From positions 33,782,001 to 33,846,000 of the forward strand of contig NC_091667.1 in NCBI RefSeq assembly GCF_042453785.1: DNA of 64,000 nucleotides, given 5' to 3'. The DNA is from Malus domestica (taxonomy: Eukaryota; Streptophyta; Magnoliopsida; Rosales; Rosaceae). Below, one piece after another: positions 1 through 10,149 of this stretch (positions are counted from its first letter, which is position 1; each line of letters begins with the position of its first letter). The notes below the pieces were generated by a model. The model saw only the letters and a list, made by a program, of their open reading frames with translations, did not search any database and was not told where the DNA came from. The position numbers were made by a program, and so were the translations under genes.

Positions 1-495
1 TCATCATCCGTTCATCCAAGATCAAGCCCCAACGGCCCCTTTGGATTAACAACGTCGACAAATCCACACATCCAACCGTTCTTCAAGATCAAGCCCAAAA
101 GCCCTTGAAGATCCGTCCATCACTGTTCTTCAAGATCAAGCCCAAACGCCCTTGAAGATCTGCTCATTACCGTTATTCAAGATCAAGCCTCAAACGGCCC
201 TTGAAGAAACATTCATCCTCAAGATCAAGCCCCAACGGCTCCTTGAAGATCCGCTCAAATCCACCTCCAAAGATCAAGCCCACGACCCTTTGAAGAAACT
301 TCCAACAGTTCATCCAAGATCAAGCCTTGACGGCCCTTGGATCAACGAAATATCCACCAATCAACACCTTACGGAGATCGAATCAGAGGATCAAAATAGA
401 GAGAGATTGTAACCCAAAATCATCAAAAATACATAATATTTGTTTGTGCGCGTTTGTTCTTGTCTCTTTCGTTTCAGGAAATTTCCGTGTTCACA
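1..495 (+). repeat. 5' LTR, right part only
   Basis: Aligns base for base with 9655-10149, with one visible mismatch near the end. It ends TTCACA just before the primer-binding-like site. Much of it consists of degenerate repeats around AAGATCAAGCC and GGCCCTTGAAGA. Confidence 0.92.
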
Positions 496-496
496 A

Positions 497-515
497 ATTG
501 GCACGCCCGGTGGGA
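497..515 (+). other. Primer-binding-like site
   Basis: ATTGGCACGCCCGGTGGG lies one or two bases after the LTR end, where a tRNA primer site belongs. It has the TTGGC...CCGGTGGGA form common in plant Gypsy elements of the Tat type. The priming tRNA was not identified. Confidence 0.6.
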
Positions 516-565
516 TTATCTCTACCTCTCATCTCTTTCTCCGTTCCAAGCACACCTCAAAGTCA

Positions 566-2683
566 ATGGCATCAAGCAAGGGACAAGCCGTTCTTGCAAC
601 CACTGAGGGAAGGATCCTAAGCACTTCTGCCGCAAACGGACAATCCATTGGCGCCACGACCGCTCCTCAACATGCCACTTCAAAATTGGTGCCGCTAAAA
701 GAGCAAGGGGAGCATCCAAGGTGTGAGTCTGTCATCAACCTGACCTCGCTGGAGGCACCGAAGCATGATGCTGAGGCACATATGATGACATCCCAAAGCA
801 GCCAACGACATTCTTCATCAGCATCCTGGATGTCTAAAGGAAAGTCACGTCTATTGGTCGCACAAGTCATGACTATCGGCGTTACCTCCGTTGAAGAACA
901 ACTGGCTCAAATGAATGAAGCGATCGCAAGGCTAACCCGAACTGTGGAAGAAAAAGACTTGCAAATTGCAGCACTAGTCAACCGACTGGAGGCGCAGGAC
1001 GGCGATAAACCCGACCCAGAGAATGATCCACTAAAGAGAAAAGATGACGAAGAAGATGAGCCTCAGGTGGAGAAAAACGATGCAAAGCCGAATCCAGAGC
1101 AAGCAGCGGCACTCATGGGATCTCTTTCTATCCAGCAGCTGCAAGAGATGATCACCAACACCATCAAGGCACAGTACGAAGGGAGCTCAAATACCTCCGG
1201 GTTGTACTCAAAGCCGTATTCAAAGAAGATCGACGCCTTAAGGATGCCGAGGGGTTATCAACCACCAAAGTTCATGCAATTTGATGGAAAGGGAAACCCG
1301 AAACAGCACGTTGCCCACTTCGTTGAAACTTGCAACAACGCAGGAACCGAAGGGGATTACCTCGCGAAGCAGTTTGTGCGCTCGCTGAAAGGAAACGCCT
1401 TTGAGTGGTACACAGACCTAGAGCCTGAGTACATCAACAGCTGGGAGCAGTTAGAGCGGGAATTCCTCAACCGCTTCTATAGTACCCGCCGCATTGTGAG
1501 CATGCTAGAACTGACGAGCACGAAGCAATGGAAGGAAGAACCAGTCATGGACTACATCAACCGATGGCGTAATCTAAGCCTCGACTGTAAGGACAGACTC
1601 TCCGAGATTTCTTCAATCGAGATGTGCATCCAAGGCATGCAATGGGGTTTGCAATACATCCTTCAAGGCATTAAACCACGGACCTTCGAGGAATTGGCTA
1701 CTCGCGCCCATGACATGGAGTTGAGCATCGCCCATCATGGGAAGAAAGAACCGATCGCCGACTACAAGAACGACAAAGTTCTTGGGACAAAGGTGGAAAA
1801 GGCCGCATGGAAACCCACCAAGGAAGCGATGACGGTCAACACAGCTCCCGTCAAAATCTCCACACGAGGCAAGGCGATTCAAACCGAAGCTTTTCGTGAT
1901 CAAGAGATGCGTAGACGCACTTTGAAGGAGCTTGAGGAGAAGATTTATCCATTCCCCGACTCTGATGTAGTTGCCATGCTGGATGACCTGTTGGACAAGA
2001 AGGTGATCAGTTTGCCCGAGTGCAGACGGCCGGAAGAGATGAATCGTACCGACAACCCAAGATACTGTAAATTTCACCGCTTCATCAGTCATCAAACGGA
2101 AAAGTGCTTCGTACTGAAAGATCTCATCCTGAAGCTAGCACAGCAAGGGGAAATCGAGCTTGACCTCGAAGACACGGTGGCGGCACACACTACTACTATC
2201 GTGTTTGAATCACTCGATCCTGTGCATCTCCGAAGCATGCATGATCATTCCCGTCAATGTTCAAGTCACATGGCACCTCCTACACAACCATCACCGGGGG
2301 CAAGCAACCAAGATGCATCTACTGGTGATAAGAAAGGGTGGACATCGGTGACCTACAAAAAAACGAGGAAGCCAAGACCACAAGCCATAAGGCCAAAAGA
2401 GGAGCCTAAACCCACCCCTCGAACTTCAGTCTTCGAAAGGCTGAATTATTCAAAACCTAGAATTGCAGCACTTGATCACATCAATGGTCGAGACCAAACT
2501 TCCGTCTTCAAAAGGCTTGAGACACCAACACCGCAAAGATCAGTCTTCGAAAGGTTATCAAAGCCCAAGAAACAAAGCGGCACAGCTCTCCGCAACGGTC
2601 GGCTTTGGACAGACTTGAAGAAACTAAGAAGCCTTCTAGAAACAGGAAGACAACGCCAAAGAGAGAGAAGCTCGACAGTCTAG
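566..2683 (+). CDS. gag of Gypsy-type element
   Basis: A long open frame starts at ATG 566 (MASSKGQAVL...). An acidic coiled-coil-like stretch near residues 115-180 (EEQLAQMNEAIARL) is followed by a Retrotrans_gag core at roughly residues 230-400, with FMQFDGKGNPKQHVAHF, FEWYTDLEP and the conserved W/F pattern. A basic C-terminal part repeats SVFERL/SVFKRL. A second open stretch at 2605-3231 overlaps its end in another frame and carries more of the same gag-side sequence. No zinc knuckle of the CCHC form is obvious; a Cys/His-containing segment (RYCKFHRFISHQTEKC) lies near residue 510. The product would be the particle-forming protein. No pol follows. Confidence 0.85.
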   Translation: MASSKGQAVLATTEGRILSTSAANGQSIGATTAPQHATSKLVPLKEQGEHPRCESVINLTSLEAPKHDAEAHMMTSQSSQRHSSSASWMSKGKSRLLVAQVMTIGVTSVEEQLAQMNEAIARLTRTVEEKDLQIAALVNRLEAQDGDKPDPENDPLKRKDDEEDEPQVEKNDAKPNPEQAAALMGSLSIQQLQEMITNTIKAQYEGSSNTSGLYSKPYSKKIDALRMPRGYQPPKFMQFDGKGNPKQHVAHFVETCNNAGTEGDYLAKQFVRSLKGNAFEWYTDLEPEYINSWEQLEREFLNRFYSTRRIVSMLELTSTKQWKEEPVMDYINRWRNLSLDCKDRLSEISSIEMCIQGMQWGLQYILQGIKPRTFEELATRAHDMELSIAHHGKKEPIADYKNDKVLGTKVEKAAWKPTKEAMTVNTAPVKISTRGKAIQTEAFRDQEMRRRTLKELEEKIYPFPDSDVVAMLDDLLDKKVISLPECRRPEEMNRTDNPRYCKFHRFISHQTEKCFVLKDLILKLAQQGEIELDLEDTVAAHTTTIVFESLDPVHLRSMHDHSRQCSSHMAPPTQPSPGASNQDASTGDKKGWTSVTYKKTRKPRPQAIRPKEEPKPTPRTSVFERLNYSKPRIAALDHINGRDQTSVFKRLETPTPQRSVFERLSKPKKQSGTALRNGRLWTDLKKLRSLLETGRQRQRERSSTV

Positions 2684-3234
2684 CAGGAAAAAACGATGTT
2701 CAAAGCTTGATTCCTTCAAGGATGAAGCGCCAAGCAACTTTGGAAGTCGACACAAAAGGACCACTGAAGGTAAGGAGGTGCACCATCATCTACACCGGCC
2801 AATCTTCACGGCAACAAACCCAAGAGGACCGCACTGAAGAGAAGGCCCGAGAAGACAAAGAAGACGAAATCCTGGAAGAAGACGTCACTTCCGGCTCTGT
2901 CAACTCAAAATCTTCACCTCAATCGCTGGGGGCATGCTCCAAAAACATGCCAGTCAAGCCGAGTGAAGTTGAAGGATGGACTTATGTCACTCCGAAGAAA
3001 TTGCACAAAAAGCATATGTCTTCTCCACAAGCTCACAAATGGGAAAGGGGGCAAAACAGCTCCTGTTCACCTCTAGAACAATGTGAAAGTGTTGGAGATA
3101 ATGAAACTTTAACGCGAAGATCATCCATCCCCATCACGATGTGTGACATCTTCCCAGAATACTTCTTCAACTACTCAGTCAAGGCTCCTTGCTATGAAGA
3201 TTGCGAGGAACGACTCTCTCAGATCGCTTGACGA

Positions 3235-3510
3235 ACCAAAGCTCCTTGTCCACACGAGCCTAAACTGTAGGACACAAAGCTCCTTGTCCGCACGAGCCTA
3301 AACTGTAGGACACAAAGCTCCTTGTCTGTAAGAGCCTAAACTGCAAGACACAAAGCTCCTTGTCTGTAAAAGCCTAAACTGCAAGACACAATGCTCCTTG
3401 TTCGCACGAGCCTAAACTGCACGAACCAAGGCTCCTTGCCTGCACGAGCTGAAACTGCAACACGGCACCAAATGCTCCTTGTCTGCACGAGTTGAAACTG
3501 CAAACGGCAC
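3235..3510 (+). repeat. Tandem repeat of about 38-44 bp inside the Gypsy element
   Basis: About seven copies of a unit like AAAGCTCCTTGTCCGCACGA followed by GCCTAAACTG. The first units are spaced 38 bases apart and later ones diverge. It follows the gag region directly. Role unknown. Confidence 0.85.
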
Positions 3511-4025
3511 CAAAAGAAAATACCAAGAAAAAAAAATTGTATTTGAACTACGTTTCGACTTGATCTCTTTGGAAGGGTACGTAGGCAGCTTGAATATTCA
3601 ATTTCAAGTTCAGTCACAACAAATAAAAAAAAAAAATTAATAATAATGTTTTATTAGAACAAAAATATACATATGTTTTATGTATTTAAAAAAAAAAAAA
3701 AAAAAAAAAAGAAGGAATACATACGTTATTACTTGTTTACCTAAAAAAAAAAAAAATGTATATATGTTAAAGTGGGTCTTTTTACACTTAAGGTCCGTGC
3801 CAAATCAAAGAAACATAAGTTAAAGTACACAGAAATGAGCAGCCAAAAATCCAGGCCCAAGCCATGCCCTCTTGACCTCCATCGGATCCTATGCCTAATG
3901 GGCCCTCTCGCCCTATTTTTTTTTACTGTCTGAAGTCACACATTTACACCAACACAAGCGCAGAAACACCATCCAGAGAGGAGAGAGACCCGAAAACCTG
4001 AATTGCGAACCCGAAAAAAAAAAAA
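3511..4025 (+). other. Non-coding interior of the Gypsy element, A-rich tracts
   Basis: Contains TTGGAAGGGTACGTAGGCAG and poly-A runs at about 3688-3710 and 3742-3755. From about 3780 the sequence changes character and looks like the upstream and 5' leader sequence of the calmodulin-like gene (a purine-rich leader ending in a poly-A run just before ATG 4026). The boundary between element and captured DNA could not be fixed; no target-site duplication or terminal repeat was found around it. Confidence 0.5.
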
Positions 4026-4470
4026 ATGGGCAAAGATCTGAGCGATGACCAAGTATCGTCGATGAAGGAGGCGTGCACGCTCTTTGACACCGACAACGAC
4101 GGCAAGATTGCTCCGTCGGAGCTCGGGATCCTAATGCGATCGCTCGGCGGCAACCCGACCCAGGCCCAACTCAAATCCATAGTCGCCGAGGAGAAGCTCA
4201 CCGCCCCCCTTCGACTTCCCTCACTTCCTCGACCTCATGGCCAAGCACATGAAGCCCGAGCCCTTCGATCGCCAGCTCCGCGACGCCTTCAAGGTCCTCG
4301 ACAAGGACTCAACCGGCTTCGTGTCCGTGTCGGAGCTCCGGCACATCCTCACCAGCATCGGCGAGAAATTGGAGCCGTCCGAGTTCGACGAGTGGATCCG
4401 GGAGGTGGATGTCGGGTCCGATGGCAAGATCAAATACGAGGACTTCATTGCCAGAACGGTGGCCAAGTGA
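4026..4470 (+). pseudogene. Captured calmodulin-like gene copy (CML13/CML14 type)
   Basis: The N-terminal part reads [16 protein letters not shown], an EF-hand loop [12 protein letters not shown], then [17 protein letters not shown]. The C-terminal part, in another frame, reads [35 protein letters not shown] and [14 protein letters not shown] and ends at the normal C-terminus (VAK). This is close to full-length plant CML13/CML14 (about 148 residues), a calmodulin-like light-chain type protein whose genes lack introns. The frame changes once, so no single full protein is encoded. The preceding purine-rich leader suggests genomic sequence, including 5' flank, was taken up. It lies inside the Gypsy element on its sense strand. 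Confidence 0.85.
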
Positions 4471-5327
4471 GGGACGTAACGGTGCGTTTTGCATGGGTGA
4501 AAGTGTTTCGTGGAAGTAATTTGGGGGTAATCGACGATTCGATTAACTCAGGCGACACTCGCATCAGCTCGCCCAGGCGGTCATGGAGCTCAAATTGTAG
4601 AACAAATTCCTCAAATCTCAGTTCGAATGGTTCCAGAATCTTCAACTGCCAAAGCACGGAAACCAATCATGGAGCTCGATCGACTTGAACGAGTGCAAAG
4701 TGTACAAAGCCGAGTCGGTCGGTGAGCCCACTGGTAAAGCTGCCGTCGCTGTGTCAACTCGGACTGATGACGAACGACATCAACAACGCAGAGCACGATG
4801 AGCAAGGTCAAGGTCAAAGTTAAAATCAACAGAAGGAGATTTAGATTCAGGGCTGAGCCGGGACGAGATTTCACCTCCATCGTCGGATTTGAAGCCTCGA
4901 AACTCGCGAATCTCCTCCATCTTCTTCCCGGTCGTCTGCCCGGCCGTGGTGTCGCTCAGCGCAACAACCATCAAGCCCCTATCAACAAATTGAGGACGAC
5001 GACCACGCTTCCTTGATCCACGACTACCGATAACCGGAGGCGGAAAGGGAGAGAAGTCGCCGCCGCCATCTTTGCAGAGACTCAATTTTTCACCCTCTTG
5101 ACCTCCAACTCCACCTCCTCCGGTTGAATTGAGAGCGGAAACGGACCTCAGAGACGAATCCACTATCTGGGGAATTGCAGAAACAGCAGGTCCAGCCCCA
5201 ATTCCATCCAAGTAGAATGCTTTCTTGGGCTTGCTGACCACGAAACTGTCATCTCTGCTGACTCTGGCTGAAGCAGTTTTAGCAACACCTCCCCTGTCAG
5301 TGTTGAACACATACGCAGCAGCAATAG
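4471..5327. other. Unrecognised captured sequence between CML and Dof pieces
   Basis: GC-rich, with gene-like composition and unlike the element's gag or LTR. Short open stretches exist on both strands. The longest, on the minus strand (about 4780-5457), contains FVVSKPKKAFYLDGIGAGPA and Gly/Ser-rich sequence. On the plus strand a stretch near 4600-4760 reads [21 protein letters not shown] recognise neither. It may hold pieces of one or two further host genes. Confidence 0.4.
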
Positions 5328-5890
5328 CAGCAGCAGAACCAGGATCAGCGGTTGAAGGCGGCGGAGCAGCAGAACCAGCAGCCGCACGGGTGCCCGCGGT
5401 GCCAGTCCATGAACACCAAGTTCTGCTACTACAACAACTATAGTCTCTCTCAGCCACGGTACTTTTGCAAGGCGTGTAGGAGGTACTGGACTCAGGGCGG
5501 GACCCTCAGGAACGTCCCCGTCGGCGGCGGATGCCGGAAGATGAAGCGCGCCAAGGGTGGTTCCTCCTCGGCGTCAGCATCTCGGACCGTGCAGCCGCAG
5601 CCATCACAGAAAGAGCAGGACATGCAGAACACTCTGGGAATTGGCGGCGACTCCGTTGGGATGTCCACGGAAAACCCGAGCGGTGGTTTGGCTGTTCACC
5701 ATCAGTACTACCCTGGTGCTTCTCATGGGTACTTGTCATCTCTTGCAGGGCTTCAATCTCTGAATCAATCTCAGCCGTTCAATGTTGGGGGTGGTCATGA
5801 TCCTGCCTCGAACATGAGCCTGCTGCAGGGGTTCAATCTCCCAGCTCCTGCGTGGAATGGTCAGATGGTTCAGTCGCAACCACAGCAGCA
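5328..5890 (+). pseudogene. Captured Dof zinc-finger transcription factor fragment
   Basis: A complete Dof DNA-binding domain is readable: [17 protein letters not shown], then [20 protein letters not shown] and [10 protein letters not shown], with all four zinc-ligand cysteines of the CX2C-X21-CX2C pattern. A Ser/Gln-rich region follows with [18 protein letters not shown] and [12 protein letters not shown], as in real Dof proteins. Dof factors bind AAAG sites. No in-frame ATG precedes the domain; the frame opens at a stop just upstream of a Gln-rich leader. After about 5890 the frame runs into unrelated sequence, so both natural ends are missing. It lies in the Gypsy element on the sense strand. 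Confidence 0.87.
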
Positions 5891-6589
5891 GCGCAGTGAG
5901 CGGCGGTGTGCAGCAATCTCTGGCAGCCTGCTCTTCTTCACCACCGTTAGCTCTCCCCTTCTGCCCATCAGTTCCAAGCAGCAACGGCGACGGCAAAGTC
6001 TCCGACATCAAGGTTGCACCGCTCTTCTCTTGCCTCCTCCTCCGTCTCTTGCCTCGCAACTGCCAGCAATTTCAAAGACCGCTGTCAAACGACTAGCCGG
6101 CCGAGAAGCTCTTCCTCAAGCTCCAGCTCAAGTTCATCCGCTCCGCTGCCTGCAAAATCCCCTACCCATCACCCAAATTTATACAAAAAAAAAAATATGA
6201 AAAAAATGGATGGTGGAGCAAAGTGGTGCTGGCACCACGTGAAAAAAAAAAAAAAAAGAGGATAAATGATGGAAGCTTGCTGGATGCACGACACAGGAGG
6301 ATGGTGGATCAAAAGTTTCTGATGGTGCCCATATAATAAAAAAAAAATGATGATGGTGCATCTGGCACCATGTGACAAAAGAAAAAGAAATGGTGGATTC
6401 ATCCAGCACCGAGAAAAAATAAATAAATAAATAAATAATAATTATATATAAAAAAAAAAAAAGCATAGAGAGAAATAGAAGGTTCATTTTATTTATTTTT
6501 CTGGAAATTTTACATAAATTTGCATTATACATAATTAAAAAAAAAAAAAAAAAAAAATCAAATCAAATCAAATTTACAACAGGAGATAT
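5891..6589. other. Element interior: unrecognised block and A-rich repeats
   Basis: The first part (to about 6180) is GC-rich and gene-like but unrecognised. The second part has imperfect repeats around GGTGGAxxxAAAG and TGGCACCAtGTG, separated by poly-A runs, plus an AAAT microsatellite at about 6418-6440. No gene seen. Confidence 0.5.
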
Positions 6590-7201
6590 TCAAGGACGAT
6601 CAGGTGGCGCCTCACAACTCGGCGGAGCTCCAGGAAGAGTAGGTGCCGGAGGTTGACTGCTTGAAGCCTCAGCAATCGGCAGAGCCTCAGAAGACGAAGG
6701 CAAATGCTGCTGGAACAAACCCACAAACCTCTGATGATCAAGTAAAATCTCACCATCAGATTCCTGCATCTGGTCAATCTTCCTCTTCATGTTTGTCGCA
6801 TAGCTATGTGCGAGCTTATGCAACTGTTTGTTCTCCTGCTTGAGCCCTCTAATCTCCTGTTTGAGACTCATCACTTCAGCCGCCAATGATTCAACTTGAC
6901 GGGTTCGAGCAAATAGGCGTTGGGCCATATTAGACACAGAACCTGCACACTGCACACTGAGAGCCAGAGAATCCTTAACAGCCAACTCATCAGACCGTTT
7001 GGAAAGAAGTCTGTTATCTCTGGGAGTGACAAGGTTCCGGGCCACCACCGCAGCGGTCATATCATTCTTCACCACTGAATCCCCAACGGTAAGAGGACCA
7101 GTGGGGGATATGAAGGATGGGCGCCATATGTTGTCTGGAGAAGAAGGGACTGCCTCTTCACGAAGATTCAAGTCAAAACGACGATCGGAGGGGCCAGACA
7201 T
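6590..7201 (-). CDS. Antisense ORF of Gypsy element (MSGPSDRRFDLNL family)
   Basis: A 203-residue protein on the strand opposite gag, taken to start at ATG 7201 (MSGPSDRRFDLNLREEAVP). It has a conserved-looking middle (NIWRPSFISPTGPLTVGDSV, LALSVQCAGSVSNMAQRLFA), a coiled coil (VESLAAEVMSLKQEIRGLK with further heptads) and a Pro/Ser-rich tail. I remember near-identical proteins annotated as uncharacterized in Rosaceae and other dicots, always repeat-like in number. It is intact here. Antisense extra ORFs near the 3' LTR are known in plant Tat-type elements; the function is unknown. FDLNL resembles an EAR repression motif (LxLxL / DLNxxP), but that reading is speculative. Confidence 0.8.
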   Translation of the reverse strand: MSGPSDRRFDLNLREEAVPSSPDNIWRPSFISPTGPLTVGDSVVKNDMTAAVVARNLVTPRDNRLLSKRSDELAVKDSLALSVQCAGSVSNMAQRLFARTRQVESLAAEVMSLKQEIRGLKQENKQLHKLAHSYATNMKRKIDQMQESDGEILLDHQRFVGLFQQHLPSSSEALPIAEASSSQPPAPTLPGAPPSCEAPPDRP

Positions 7202-9101
7202 TTTCAAAGGTGTTAAAGAAAGAAGAGGTCGGACAAATCGAGATCTTAGAAGTGCAAGAAGGTACAAGCAAAAAATTCAAGTGTGCTTTGAAATGAACTG
7301 CCTGCCTCTATAAAAGATCAACACTCGACGGGATTTCAGAGATCGAAAAGGCGAGCTCAGAATTCGAAGAGGCCATTCAAAAATCGAAGAGGCAAGATCA
7401 GAAATCGGAGAAGCATCTTGCTTTTCCAGACGCGTCGGCACCCGTCACACGCAAACTCAGCTTTACGGAAATCACGGGTAATTTGTCGAAGCGCCGATCC
7501 CAGATATCGAAGAGGCGCCAGTCTTTTTCAGCCGCGTCATCACCTGTCATATGCGCATTCAACTTTGCGTAAATCACGGGCAATTTGTCGAAGATTTTCG
7601 GTGAAGGAGAAAGCACGTAAAAGTTTACTGTTCAATCACGCGTTAGTTGCCGACACAAGTAAAAGAATAGTACCTCTACAGGTATTAAGGGACCTCCTAT
7701 AACTGTCCACCCTCACCTTCCATAGCGAGGCAGACATACAGAACCTTTCTTCATCTTTGAGAATGCCTTCCCAACGAAGCCTCTCGAGTCACTTAGTATT
7801 CCTTATTCCTTGGGGTACCTCTGTAAACCAATAACTTCAAAGCAAAAGTATCGCATATCACCAGGGTAGAAAGCAAGAGTATCTCATATCATGCGTTCTC
7901 CCTGTCGTTTCATTTGTCCTTGCTCCTACCTACAAAGACAAGGATAAAGAAAACAATATGCCGGAACTTCCACTCAAATTCGGGTAAGGAACCGACTGCT
8001 TGGAACCCTTCCCTAATTGCCTGCCTAGCACTGTACTTCCATAGAAGCTGTCACATCTACCTGGAGAACAGATAAGGCAAGTGAAAATGATACCTTGCAG
8101 CATGTGGAGACAACGTGCTGAAGAAACAAGCAGAGAAGAATGCGGCATGCACAATCAACTCAGCAGAATGAGTCTGAACTGAGAAACTCGAGCATATGCC
8201 ACATTCTGCCAGAAGAATAGATAAGGCAAGGGAAATGATACATTGAAGCATATGGAGACAAGCACAAAGCACGTGCCGATTCATCCGCTACTTCTTCAAA
8301 AACAAGAGTATCTCATATCATCAGGGTGCAATCACTCTGGACGATGGACTCGTTTTGACCCTCAAATTCTTGGGCCGACTTATTAGGCGTTGTGGGCTGC
8401 ATATGCCGATTCACCACCCTTGAATCAAATCCTTAAAGATCAAGTCACCAACTGGAAGAAAAAAACCTATCAATCTTGAAGATCATACCGTTGACCAAAC
8501 TGCTCAGGTGTGAATTGGAAAGATTGAGCAAAGCAACAAGTCGTCACCTTCACCTCGTGCCTGCCTGCCATGTGTTCGAGTCAACCTTCAAGAATCAAGC
8601 CTCAACGGCCCTTGAAGAAGCTTCCAACCAAATTCAAGATCAAGCCTCGACGGCCCTTGAAGAAAATCACAAGTCCGATTCAAGATCAAGTGTCTACCAC
8701 CCTCGAATCAAAATCATGTTCAAGATCAAAGCTGTGGAAAATCAACAAATTGGAGGAATCCAGAAAATCCTCCAACCCAGTTCAAGATCAAAGCTGTGGA
8801 AAGTCAACAAGCGCAACAAAATATGTGCCGATTCACCCACTACCAAAGCCAAAAGATCATCTACCACATGAAGCTCCTTGTGGTCCAATTTCAACCTTCA
8901 AGATCAAGCCTCGACGGCCCTTGAAGAAATCTCAAGCCCAATTCAAGATCAAGCCTCAACGGCCCTTGAAGAAATCTCTAGCCCAATTCAAGATCAAGCC
9001 TCAAACGGCCCTTGGATCGACATCTACAATAAGGGACTTCAAAACGCATCTCCTACACGTGACAAGCACATGTATACGACGTGCCTTGAAGTGGGGGCAT
9101 T
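7202..9101 (+). other. Non-coding 3' interior of the Gypsy element with short repeats
   Basis: 7320-7620 has repeated blocks containing TTTACGGAAATCACGGG/TTGCGTAAATCACGGGC followed by AATTTGTCGAAG. 8060-8290 has duplicated blocks around AGATAAGGCAAG and GTGGAGACAA. From about 8580 to 9020 there are units of AAGATCAAGCCTCGACGGCC plus CTTGAAGAA like those in the LTR. The polypurine-like tract GTGGGGGCA lies just before the LTR at 9102. No protein-coding gene is supported. Confidence 0.7.
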
Positions 9102-10149
9102 TGTAGACATCGAAATTTCGGTAAATAAATGTTGACCGATAAATCAAAGTGTCAACGCTCATGTATTACATAAATTTTACACGTAGCGTGTGACTCAACG
9201 AAAATTGAAATGAGTTGGAAAAGTCATCAAATAGGACACGTGTCAACACCTGGCAGAAACGACTTATTTCATCTGGGATATTATATTCAAAATTAGGCTT
9301 TGGAAAATTCTATAAATACAAGCCTATTTCATTCATTTAAGAGGGGAAAATCATTAGGCAAAACTCTTGAAGCTCTGAAGCTCTGAAACTCCGAAGCTCT
9401 CAAGCATCCAGGTTCCCGAAGAATCAAGAAACTGTTCTTCGTTCTTCGTTCATCGTTCTTCCAAGATCAAGCCTCGACGGCCCTTGGATCAACAATCATC
9501 CACCAATTCAAGATCAAGCCCCGACGGCCCTTGAAGAAAGTGTTCTTCGTTCTTCGTTCATCGTTCTTCCAAGATCAAGCCCCGACGGCCCTTGGATCAA
9601 CCATCCACCAATTCAAGATCAAGCCCCGACGGCCCTTGAAGAAAGCCCCATCGTTCATCATCCGTTCATCCAAGATCAAGCCCCAACGGCCCCTTTGGAT
9701 TAACAACGTCGACAAATCCACACATCCAACCGTTCTTCAAGATCAAGCCCAAAAGCCCTTGAAGATCCGTCCATCACTGTTCTTCAAGATCAAGCCCAAA
9801 CGCCCTTGAAGATCTGCTCATTACCGTTATTCAAGATCAAGCCTCAAACGGCCCTTGAAGAAACATTCATCCTCAAGATCAAGCCCCAACGGCTCCTTGA
9901 AGATCCGCTCAAATCCACCTCCAAAGATCAAGCCCACGACCCTTTGAAGAAACTTCCAACAGTTCATCCAAGATCAAGCCTTGACGGCCCTTGGATCAAC
10001 GAAATATCCACCAATCAACACCTTACGGAGATCGAATCAGAGGATCAAAATAGAGAGAGATTGTAACCCAAAATCATCAAAAATACATAATATTTGTTTG
10101 TGCGCGTTTGTTCTTGTCTCTTTCGTTTCAGGAATTTTCCGTGTTCACA
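9102..10149 (+). repeat. 3' LTR (1048 bp)
   Basis: Starts TGTAGACATCGAAATTTCGG and ends GTGTTCACA, in the TG...CA form. TATAAATA at 9311-9318 is the likely promoter TATA box. From about 9460 it is made of degenerate repeats (AAGATCAAGCCCCGACGGCC units). Its last 495 bases match the start of the window. Confidence 0.92.

Larger units (their letters stand above)
1..10149 (+). mobile_element. Non-autonomous Ty3/Gypsy-type LTR element carrying host gene pieces (5' end outside window)
   Basis: The first 495 bases recur at 9655-10149 with one mismatch that I can see, which marks the LTRs. The window opens inside the 5' LTR. In order, the interior holds a primer-binding-site-like stretch, a gag coding region, short tandem repeats, a block with CML13/14-like and Dof-like host sequence, an ORF on the opposite strand, more short repeats, a G-rich tract (GTGGGGGCA) and the full 3' LTR (9102-10149, TG...CA). 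No protease, integrase, reverse transcriptase or RNase H was recognised, so movement would depend on a partner element (LARD-like). LTR identity near 99.8% over the visible part means a very recent insertion. The target-site duplication cannot be checked because the left flank is outside the window. Confidence 0.88.

Noticed and set aside
4780-5457. 225-codon minus-strand frame as a real gene
   Set aside because: Overlaps the Dof domain in antisense, has no recognised domain, and lies in a captured block.
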